A DNA stretch of 14,251 bases from Dehalococcoidia bacterium (GTDB lineage Bacteria; Chloroflexota; Dehalococcoidia; Dehalococcoidales; Fen-1064). The notes below the pieces were generated by a model, which ran no database searches, was not told where the DNA came from, and was given only the letters and a program-made list of their open reading frames with translations. The stretch spans positions 1-14,251 of the forward strand of contig PMCB01000128.1 of NCBI GenBank assembly GCA_003153955.1, given 5' to 3'. A program made the translations under genes and the position numbers. Below are positions 8,405 through 13,987 of the stretch, one piece after another. Each line of letters opens with the position of its first letter. Position 1 is the first letter of the stretch.

Positions 8405-8434
8405 ATAATGCCTTTTCCATTAGTTAGCTGTCAA
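8405..8434 (-). promoter_or_regulatory. Candidate promoter of the phosphoesterase gene
   Basis: On the minus strand a perfect TTGACA (8434-8429) is followed after 18 bp by CATTAT (8410-8405). Transcription would begin near 8398, giving a leader of about 60 nt before the start chosen at 8337. Confidence 0.42.
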
Positions 8435-8487
8435 GAACAATTATCAGTTCAAATATCGTGCCTGATTGTGGAAATCGGTGTTATATT

Positions 8488-8530
8488 TCCTCGCCCCTTG
8501 GGGGAGAGGATTTAAGGTGAGGGGTAGCTC
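8488..8530. repeat. REP-like palindromic repeat
   Basis: TCCTCGCCCC (8488-8497) pairs with GGGGAGAGGA (8501-8510) with one mismatch and a 3-nt loop, followed by GGTGAGGGG. The composition and the run of C/G blocks are those of the dispersed repeat seen in many bacterial intergenic regions as CCTCTCCCC...GGGGAGAGG. It separates the phosphoesterase promoter from the toxin-antitoxin promoter. Confidence 0.6.
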
Positions 8531-8591
8531 ATTTTTTATAAAAATATTATAACGCGAACTTGTGCAACTAAGTACTAGCTCTAAAAGATGA

Positions 8592-8621
8592 TTGACAAAT
8601 ATAACTTATAGGTTATATAAT
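8592..8621 (+). promoter_or_regulatory. Consensus sigma-70 promoter of the toxin-antitoxin operon
   Basis: TTGACA (8592-8597) and TATAAT (8616-8621) are both perfect consensus hexamers with an 18-bp spacer. The expected transcription start, 6-9 bases after the -10 box, falls at 8627-8630. This is at or next to the toxin's ATG at 8630, so the message should be leaderless or nearly so. Confidence 0.8.
8599..8618. promoter_or_regulatory. Palindromic operator candidate in the TA promoter
   Basis: ATATAAC (8599-8605) and GTTATAT (8612-8618) are a perfect 7-bp inverted repeat around a 6-bp centre. The site fills the spacer and overlaps the -10 box, the position expected for autorepression by the HTH antitoxin or the toxin-antitoxin complex. 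Confidence 0.6.
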
Positions 8622-8629
8622 CAGGCACA

Positions 8630-8977
8630 ATGAAAAAGACGTGGGAAGTAGTTCTTTATTCGGGTAAAGACGGCCGGGATTCCGTCATTAATGAAATAGA
8701 CGATTTTGGCGAAAATAATGCGGCCAAAGTCTTCAGAGTAATAGAACTGTTGAAAACATACGGGCATACGGTGCTGGAAACCCATATCAAACACATCGAC
8801 AGGAAAATCTGGGAAATAAAAATCGATAAATACCGGGTGCTTTATTTCCTGTATGAAAATCAACATTATATTCTGATCCGGGCATTTATGAAGAAGACGC
8901 AAAAAACCCCCGAAAAAGAGATTGAAATAGCCGAAAAAAGATACACCGATTATATTTCCCGGGCGGAAGGAGCTTAA
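8630..8977 (+). CDS. RelE/HigB-like toxin (phage Gp49-like family)
   Basis: A 115-residue toxin of the RelE/ParE superfamily, Gp49-like/HigB branch. The family fingerprint is the central strand pair IWEIKIDKYRVLYFLYENQ followed by ILIRAFMKKTQKTPEKEIEIAEKR. The basic/aromatic run (Arg in YRVLYF, the KKTQKTP loop) is where HigB-type mRNA interferases carry their active residues. Such toxins cleave mRNA on the ribosome; that activity is inferred here from family. The ATG at 8630 lacks a Shine-Dalgarno and coincides with the predicted transcription start. The antitoxin gene begins 1 bp after the stop. The toxin-first order is that of higBA/host-inhibition modules. Confidence 0.88.
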   Translation: MKKTWEVVLYSGKDGRDSVINEIDDFGENNAAKVFRVIELLKTYGHTVLETHIKHIDRKIWEIKIDKYRVLYFLYENQHYILIRAFMKKTQKTPEKEIEIAEKRYTDYISRAEGA

Positions 8978-8978
8978 T

Positions 8979-9416
8979 ATGAAACCATGCAAAATTCCCG
9001 AAGGCTGCCGGACCTTTGATGAAGTAATCAAAGAAAAATTAGAAGATACCGGGTTTAAAAAAGCATGGAACGAGCTGGACGCGGAATTCGCGACGGAGCG
9101 GGCGCTCATCGAATTGCGCATGCGTGGGAACGAAACGCAGAAAAAGCTGGCGGATAAGCTCAATACCAAACAGGCTTATATCTCGAAAGTGGAAAGCGGC
9201 CGCGTTTCCCCGACCATCAGCTATATCGCCAAAATGGCCGATGCCCTGAACGCCGATGCCGAAATCGTTTTCCGCCCGCGCGGGTCGAAGGAAGTCATTA
9301 AAGCGGTGCTGGTAAAAGCGCAGAAAAAACCGGCGGTCAAAACAAATTCGAAAGACAAAAGAATAGTTACCATTGCGAGTCCGCCTCAGGCGGGCGCGGC
9401 AATCTCACACTCTTGA
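8979..9416 (+). CDS. XRE-family HTH antitoxin (HigA-like)
   Basis: A 145-residue DNA-binding antitoxin. The helix-turn-helix of the Cro/C1 type spans about residues 42-98, with TQKKLADKLNTKQAYISKVE as the core and SPTISYIAKMADAL following. It should bind and neutralise the upstream toxin and repress the operon through the palindrome at 8599-8618. GGAAGGAG precedes its ATG at 8979 by about 6 bases, so it is translated from a strong site, in contrast to the toxin. Residues about 105-130 are a Lys-rich tail. The last 15 residues (from about 131) are encoded by the palindromic repeat at 9370-9410, so the original C-terminus has been replaced or extended by repeat DNA. Confidence 0.88.
   Translation: MKPCKIPEGCRTFDEVIKEKLEDTGFKKAWNELDAEFATERALIELRMRGNETQKKLADKLNTKQAYISKVESGRVSPTISYIAKMADALNADAEIVFRPRGSKEVIKAVLVKAQKKPAVKTNSKDKRIVTIASPPQAGAAISHS
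9370..9410. repeat. Palindromic dispersed repeat, copy 1 (in antitoxin 3' end)
   Basis: Starts CCATTGCGAG and ends GCGGCAATCTCACAC, the same ends as 9538-9568 and 9972-10002. It holds an internal CCGCCT-C-AGGCGG hairpin. It is read through by the antitoxin frame and supplies its last codons. Confidence 0.75.
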
Positions 9417-9454
9417 TTAGTGCATGTGAACGGAGACTGTTCCTGCAAATAATT

Positions 9455-9480
9455 TTAATATTCTAATATTAACCCCGGGG
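9455..9480. other. AT hairpin plus CCCCGGGG palindrome
   Basis: TTAATATT (9455-9462) and AATATTAA (9465-9472) are a perfect 8-bp inverted repeat, directly followed by the palindrome CCCCGGGG (9473-9480). It lies in the 157-bp gap after the antitoxin, just before the repeat that opens the GIY-YIG cassette. No U-tract follows, and its function is unknown. Confidence 0.4.
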
Positions 9481-9492
9481 TTCTTTACCGTC

Positions 9493-9568
9493 GTGAGTTC
9501 GCCACGTCGCTTTGGCTCCTCGCGATGGGAAACACTACCATTGCGAGCGAAGCGCGGCAATCTCACAC
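9493..9568. repeat. Long palindromic repeat, copy 2 (left of GIY-YIG gene)
   Basis: The left arm 9493-9528 (GTGAGTTCGCC...CGCGATGG) is an imperfect reverse complement of the right arm 9538-9566 (CCATTGCGAG...CTCAC), so the unit could fold into a stem of about 25 pairs with internal loops. It ends 5 bp beyond the stop codon of the GIY-YIG gene. Confidence 0.75.
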
Positions 9569-9573
9569 TGCTG

Positions 9574-9846
9574 TTAAAGTTTCCCGGAGAGGTCTTCCCA
9601 TTCGGGATTCACGCTATTAATCAAATCTATTTTATCCTGCCGTGAACCGGCTTTAATTTGTTTTTCTCGAAAAAGTGCGCCTTCACGGCACTCGCAAGTT
9701 TCATAATATACCAGCTTATCGACATTATATCTTTTGGTAAACCATTTAACCACCTTGTTCTTATGATTCGTTACTCTGCCGGGCAGGTCACTGGAGAATC
9801 CAGTGTATAAAACGATATTTGTTTTGTTTATCATGATATATACCAA
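9574..9846 (-). CDS. Small GIY-YIG endonuclease-domain protein
   Basis: A single GIY-YIG domain of about 90 residues, like the YhbQ-type stand-alone proteins. Visible: the first strand VYIM (the GIY position), LYTG (the YIG position), the catalytic-type Arg in GRVTNHKN, WFTKRYNVDKLVYYE, the Glu/Lys block REKQIKAGSR, and NPEWEDL near the end. The open frame extends to 9933, but that part translates the flanking repeat, so it is not native. I place the start at TTG 9846, because the fold needs VYIM; ATG 9834 would remove the first strand. No good ribosome site precedes either. The family cleaves DNA at one strand per active site; here it is bracketed by palindromic repeats, which hints at a mobile or selfish role. 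It seems intact but has a weak start. Confidence 0.75.
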   Translation of the reverse strand: MVYIMINKTNIVLYTGFSSDLPGRVTNHKNKVVKWFTKRYNVDKLVYYETCECREGALFREKQIKAGSRQDKIDLINSVNPEWEDLSGKL

Positions 9847-9885
9847 TTCCGTCTTTAAAAATAAACACGAATCACATTTTCCATG

Positions 9886-10035
9886 GTGAATTCGCCACGT
9901 CGCTTTGGCTCCTCGCGATGGTAATAACACCATGCGAGTCCGCCAAGTCCGTACGGTCCTCTCGATGGGTTACCATTGCGAGCGAAGCGTGGCAATCTCA
10001 CACCCTTCAAAATTGCTTCGTCGCTTTGACTCCTT
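9886..10035. repeat. Palindromic repeat array, copy 3 (right of GIY-YIG gene)
   Basis: Left arm 9886-9921 (nearly identical to 9493-9528), a middle imperfect palindrome 9930-9968 (CCATGCGAGTCCGCC...CTCGATGG), a right arm 9972-10002 (CCATTGCGAGCGAAGCG, then GGCAATCTCACAC), and a partial left-type arm 10012-10035 (ATTGCTTCGTCGCTTTGACT). With copy 2 it brackets the GIY-YIG gene in direct orientation. It also fills most of the 226-bp gap before comM. Confidence 0.75.
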
Positions 10036-10072
10036 CCAAAGGAAGTAAAATTAGGATTTTGGAATTTGCTTT

Positions 10073-10633
10073 TTACATCAACAGGCTTCTCGGTCTGTAT
10101 TGTATCGCTTCGGCCAGGTGCGGGGCTTTGATAATATCGGCCCCTTCATGGTCGGCAATCGTCCGCGCCAGTTTCAGGATGCGGTGAAAAGCCCGCGCCG
10201 ACAGGTTCAGTTGTTTCATCGCCGCTTTCAGCAGGCTCTGCGCCGATTCTTCCACCTTGCAGTATTCCCGGACATCGGCCGCCGACATATCGGCGTTGCT
10301 GTTCAATTTCGTGCCCTTGAACCTCTCTTGTTGCCGTTTCCGGCTGGCGGTGACGCGTGCCTGCACTTTTTCTGATTTTTCGCCCAGCCGGTCGTCCGCC
10401 AGTTTCTCATAATCGATGCGCGGCACTTCGACAAAAATATCCACCCGATCAAGGAACGGCCCGCTGATCCGTTTCTGATATCTGGAGACAATCCCGGGTG
10501 CGCAGGTACATTGTTTAAGGGGGTCGCCGAAATAGCCGCACGGGCAGGGATTCATCGCCCCAACCAGCATGAAGTTGGCGGGAAAGGTTACACTCCCCTG
10601 CGCCCGCGAAATGGAGACTACTCTATCCTCCAG
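10073..10633 (-). pseudogene. comM: ComM/YifB Mg-chelatase-like ATPase, C-terminal part
   Basis: This is the C-terminal part of the ComM-type ATPase whose N-terminal part is 10623-11564. It resumes as [17 protein letters not shown] and then carries the family block NPCPCGYFGDP...CTC, SGPFLDRVDIFVEVP, and the lid domain LNLSARAFHRILKLARTIAD...HLAEAIQYR. The open frame extends upstream to 10759, but homology begins at 10633; beyond that the frame is a shadow of the first part. About 186 residues here plus 311 before give about 497, close to the usual 500-510. ComM is a hexameric helicase that promotes branch migration in natural transformation in Vibrio; YifB-type proteins are widespread, so the role here is inferred. 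As written, the gene cannot make a full protein. Confidence 0.85.
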
Positions 10634-11564
10634 GCTGCTGCAGCACTTCCAGCAGAGTGTGCCCGAATTCCGGCAATTCATCCAAAAAGAGCACGCCGCG
10701 ATGGCTGAGGCTGATTTCACCCGGCTTGGGGAAATGCCCGCCGCCCACCAGCCCGACATTCGAAGTGGTGTAATGCGGGGAACGGAAAGGGCGCTGCCGT
10801 ATCATCGGCGTGGAAGGGGGTAAAAGTCCGCTGATGCTGTAGATTTTGGTGACTTCGATGGCTTCGTCATTGGTCATCGGCGGCAGTATCGAACAGAGCG
10901 ACCTCGCCAGCAGGGTTTTTCCGCTGCCCGGCGGGCCCATCATCACCACGTTATGCCCGCCGGCGGCCGCGATTTCCAGGGCGCGCTTCACGTGCTCCTG
11001 CCCTTTGATATACGCGAAATTGATGCCGCTCATTTCCGGCGGGATATATTCCTCGTCCTCAGTCTGCGGCGGTATCGGCAGCGGTTTGATTTCTTTCCGG
11101 AGATAAGCCGCGAGTTGTGCCAGGTTGGCGAAAGGCAGGATTTCCACCCCGTCCACTAGCGAAGCCTCTTTGGCGCTGGCTTCCGGTACTACGATCCGCG
11201 AAAAGCCATTTTCGTGGCTGGCGGCAACCATCGGCAGAATCCCTGGGGTATGCCGCAAAGAGCCGTCGAGGCCGAGCTCGCCCAGCAGGATTAAACCGTC
11301 CGCTTCCGCGGGAGCCTGCCCGGTTGCAATAATCGTGGCCACGGCAATCGGCAGGTCATAGGCCGGGCCGGCTTTTTTCAGGTTGGCCGGGGCCAGCGCC
11401 GCGACCACGCGTGTACCGGGGAAGCTGAAACCGGAATTGCGCACCGCCGCGTCCGGCAAACCGACCACGCCGAAGAACGGCAGGCCGCCTGAGACATCTA
11501 CTTCGACCTCGACGATGACCCCTTCCATGCCCACTACGGCGCAACTTCTGACTTTAGCTAACAT
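10623..11564 (-). pseudogene. comM: ComM/YifB Mg-chelatase-like ATPase, N-terminal part (frameshifted)
   Basis: The N-terminal Lon S5-like domain (residues 1 to about 160, [15 protein letters not shown]) is followed by the Mg-chelatase AAA+ core. The core has Walker A GPPGSGKT (210-217), [19 protein letters not shown] (258-276) and Walker [12 protein letters not shown] (290-300). After LLEVLQQP the frame is lost at about 10632-10634, and GG-stop follows. Restoring two bases there would give LQQPLEDRVV, the normal family sequence. A second oddity is DAAVRNSG at 38-45: relatives have about 10 more residues between the Val and RNSG. The ATG at 11564 (MLAKV is conserved) has no Shine-Dalgarno and lies about 7 bp after a predicted transcription start. 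It follows the phosphomutase gene by 89 bp on the same strand. Confidence 0.87.
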
Positions 11565-11577
11565 ATGATTAGGTAAT

Positions 11578-11607
11578 ATGTTACATGTTCACGAATCAGC
11601 CTGTCAA
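11578..11607 (-). promoter_or_regulatory. Candidate promoter of comM
   Basis: On the minus strand a perfect TTGACA (11607-11602) and TAACAT (11583-11578) lie 18 bp apart in the 89-bp gap after the phosphomutase gene. The start would fall near 11571, leaving a leader of only about 6 nt, which fits the absence of a Shine-Dalgarno before comM. Confidence 0.42.
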
Positions 11608-11653
11608 GAAGCAGTCTCAAATTGAATTGAATGCATTAACGGAATTTCTGGCG

Positions 11654-13078
11654 CTATACCCCGGCCAGTTCCCGTCCGAATTGCAGCATTCTTTTCAGGC
11701 GTTCGGTATCGCCGGTTTCGGCGTAGATGCGCAAAATGGGCTCGGTGCCGGAGAACCGGATGAGCAGCCAGGAATTGTCCGCCAGGATGAAGCGGAAGCC
11801 GTCCTGCGTGTCCACTCTGGCGACTTTGATATTTTCGATGCTTTTCGGCTCGCCTTCACGCACCCGCTTGATAATCGCCTGCCTCTTTTCTTCCGGGAAA
11901 TGCAGGTCGATGCGGTCGTAGTAATGCTCACCGACTTTGCTGTAAAGATAACTCAATAATTGCGACGGCGTCTTGCCGGTTTTGACCATGAAATCCAGGA
12001 AATAGAGTCCGGCCGGAATCGCGTCACGCTCCGGGATGTGGCCGCGAAAGCCGTAACCGCCGCTTTCCTCGCCGCCGATGAGGGCGTTCTGCGCAATCAT
12101 TACCGGCGCCACATATTTAAAGCCGACCGGTGTCTCGAATACCGGCACTTTGTAAAGTTCTCCCAGCCGGTCCAGCATCGCCGTGCTGGTAATGGTTTTC
12201 ACCAGCGGGCCGCGTTCGCCGCGCACTTCCAATAGATACAGGCAAAGCAGGGCGAATACCTGCAGCTGGGTCAGAAAAACGCCTTTTTCATCGATAATTC
12301 CGATGCGGTCGGCGTCGCCGTCCGTGGCTAAACCGACATCGGCTTTTTGCTCCGTCACTAATGATAGAAGCTTTTGCAGGTTGGGGGCGATGGGTTCCGG
12401 GTTGATGCCCGGGAAGGCCGGATTGCGCTCGCTGTTAATTTCAATAACATTGGTGGAACTCCCGCTCAATAGAGTTTTAAAATAACCCGAGCCGACACCG
12501 TACATCGAATCGACGGCGATTTTTAAACCTGCGCGCCGTAATTGGTCGATATCGATGAGTTTATTGATGTTGGCCAGATAGGACAGCGTTAAATCAAAAT
12601 ATTCCACCGATTTATCCTGCAGCGCCTGGGCCAGCGGCATGGATTTAACTTTATTCGCATTAAACGCCCGGTCGACATGTTTTTCCACTTCGATGGAAGT
12701 CTCCGAGGAAACACTGGCGCCGGTTTCCTCGCGGAATTTGAAGCCGTTCCATCTGGCCGGATTGTGACTGGCGGTAATCGCGATGCCGCCCCCGGTCTTT
12801 TTGGAAATCACCCCGAAAGAAACAAACGGAGTGGGGATAGCTTTAGGCGAGAGAAAAACGTGGATGCCGTTGGCGGCGATAACTTCGGCGGCGGCCGCCG
12901 CAAAATCTTCGGAGGCGAAACGGCGGTCGTAGCCGATGTAAACCCCGCGGTCAGCTAACCCTTTTTGCTTGAGGTAATCAGCCGCGCCCTGTGCGCAAAA
13001 GCGCACGTTGACAAAGGTGAAATCATCCGCGATGACGGCGCGCCAGCCGTCCGTGCCGAACTTGATGGGGTTATTCAT
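11654..13078 (-). CDS. Phosphoglucomutase / phosphomannomutase family protein
   Basis: A 474-residue alpha-D-phosphohexomutase, intact and of normal length. The four family landmarks are present: the phosphoserine loop TASHNP (Ser104, which carries the phosphate in catalysis), the magnesium loop DGDADR (253-258), the sugar-binding loop GGEESGG (335-341) and the phosphate-binding loop RFSGTEP (441-447). It interconverts hexose 1- and 6-phosphates in the cytoplasm, feeding glycogen, exopolysaccharide or nucleotide-sugar synthesis. Glucose, mannose and glucosamine forms cannot be told apart by eye, although GGEESGG is usual in phosphoglucomutases and phosphomannomutases. The ATG at 13078 is preceded by AGGAGGT with 5-base spacing. 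The 5' leader contains the AT-rich repeat at 13094-13146. Upstream neighbour is a HAD hydrolase, 130 bp away. Confidence 0.93.
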   Translation of the reverse strand: MNNPIKFGTDGWRAVIADDFTFVNVRFCAQGAADYLKQKGLADRGVYIGYDRRFASEDFAAAAAEVIAANGIHVFLSPKAIPTPFVSFGVISKKTGGGIAITASHNPARWNGFKFREETGASVSSETSIEVEKHVDRAFNANKVKSMPLAQALQDKSVEYFDLTLSYLANINKLIDIDQLRRAGLKIAVDSMYGVGSGYFKTLLSGSSTNVIEINSERNPAFPGINPEPIAPNLQKLLSLVTEQKADVGLATDGDADRIGIIDEKGVFLTQLQVFALLCLYLLEVRGERGPLVKTITSTAMLDRLGELYKVPVFETPVGFKYVAPVMIAQNALIGGEESGGYGFRGHIPERDAIPAGLYFLDFMVKTGKTPSQLLSYLYSKVGEHYYDRIDLHFPEEKRQAIIKRVREGEPKSIENIKVARVDTQDGFRFILADNSWLLIRFSGTEPILRIYAETGDTERLKRMLQFGRELAGV

Positions 13079-13093
13079 CTCAACCTCCTACAA

Positions 13094-13146
13094 GAAATCC
13101 GAATTTCGAAATTCTAAATCCTAAACAAATTCAAAATTTGAATAGT
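13094..13146. repeat. AT-rich palindromic intergenic repeat
   Basis: Contains the perfect 14-bp palindrome GAATTTCGAAATTC (13101-13114) and a 7-bp inverted repeat ATTCAAA-A-TTTGAAT (13129-13143). The wording (GAAATCCGAATTTCG, AATCCTAAACAAATTC) is that of a dispersed repeat often seen between genes in environmental genomes. It sits directly upstream of the phosphomutase ribosome site, so it would be in that gene's leader. Confidence 0.5.
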
Positions 13147-13208
13147 GACAATAATTTTTCGAGTCGTTCATTTATCAATATTACTACCCAAATATGCGAT
13201 TTTCATAT

Positions 13209-13880
13209 TTAAAAAGGAATCTCTAATAATTGATTTAAATTATTTATCTCGTAAAGTGGTTTATAATCATTTTGATCGTAAGTACTATTGTTGTAATTAA
13301 GCCAAATCGTTTTTATACCCAATGCTGCCGGACCTGAGACGTCGTCTGTCAGGGAATCTCCCACAAATAATACTTCATAGGGTCGCATTTTTATTTCATC
13401 AAGGATAAACAGGTAGAATTCTTTTTTAGGCTTATATACCTTAAGGGACTCCGACGTGAATACTTTATTAACTTCGATCCCATTTCTCTCAATATCAGTA
13501 TGCAAAGGTATATCATCACTGTTAGATCCGATGAATAATTGATAATTGGGTCTTAAGGCGTTTAGCACAACATTAGTCTCCGGGAAAGCGGTTCGTTTAC
13601 CGAGAGTATCCAACATTATTTTTACATCATTTTCAGGATTTCCATTTATCTCATATTCCTGATATAACAAAATTAAATCCATTAAAAATATATCTTCTTC
13701 TACTGCAAAATATTTCAAAGAATCTTCGTGGTATTTATGATAATATTTCCATTTTTTGTAAAATATTTTGGCGTTAATGTCTTTTTTATTTTTCTCCAAT
13801 ATTCGTTGTGCAGCCTGTACTGATCCTCCGCCGGTATTAATTAATGTGCCGTATGCATCAAAAATGATACCTTTGATCAA
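13209..13880 (-). CDS. HAD-family hydrolase (subfamily IA-like)
   Basis: A 223-residue haloacid dehalogenase-superfamily enzyme. Motif I is FDAYGTL with nucleophile Asp8, motif II is GSNSDD (Ser119), motif III is Lys150 in VYKPKKEF, and motif IV is FVGDSLTDDVSGPAALG (Asp175, Asp179/180). A helical cap lies between motifs I and II. The second Asp of the usual DxD is Tyr10, as in L-2-haloacid dehalogenases, whereas phosphatases normally keep Asp. The substrate is therefore open. The start is TTG at 13880, supported by AAGGAG seven bases upstream. Codon use is visibly more AT-rich (many AAA, ATT and TAT) than in the phosphomutase and comM next to it, which suggests a separate origin. It is probably transcribed alone; no clear promoter or terminator was found. 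Confidence 0.88.
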   Translation of the reverse strand: MIKGIIFDAYGTLINTGGGSVQAAQRILEKNKKDINAKIFYKKWKYYHKYHEDSLKYFAVEEDIFLMDLILLYQEYEINGNPENDVKIMLDTLGKRTAFPETNVVLNALRPNYQLFIGSNSDDIPLHTDIERNGIEVNKVFTSESLKVYKPKKEFYLFILDEIKMRPYEVLFVGDSLTDDVSGPAALGIKTIWLNYNNSTYDQNDYKPLYEINNLNQLLEIPF

Positions 13881-13952
13881 ATCAGTTCTCCTTACTGAAT
13901 TACAAACCTGGCTGTCGTATCCCTGTCATACTTACCAAACTAAACTTCAAAA

Positions 13953-13967
13953 TGGGGACAATCCCCA
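13953..13967 (-). terminator. Short hairpin after the right-end gene
   Basis: TGGGGA (13953-13958) pairs with TCCCCA (13962-13967) around a 3-nt loop. On the minus strand it lies 21 bp downstream of the partial gene's stop and is followed by ATTTTGAAGTTT. This is a possible terminator for that gene. The rest of 13881-13987 shows only the ribosome site of the HAD gene. Confidence 0.4.
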
Positions 13968-13987
13968 AATACAAATTCCAAATATAA

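Noticed and set aside
9369..10035. CRISPR array
   Set aside because: The repeats are palindromic, of different lengths and irregularly spaced, contain a gene between copies and have no cas genes nearby.
10634..10759. Extension of the comM C-terminal frame to a start at 10759
   Set aside because: The translation here (Cys/Trp-rich) is a shadow of the N-terminal part, which covers the same bases in the conserved frame.
11571..11583. GTAA-TATG-TTAC inverted repeat before comM
   Set aside because: Arms of only 4 bp are expected by chance; I gave weight only to the promoter hexamers.
13190..13210. AAATATG...CATATTT hairpin as terminator of the HAD gene
   Set aside because: The stem has almost no GC, overlaps the stop codon and lacks a following U-tract on the minus strand.
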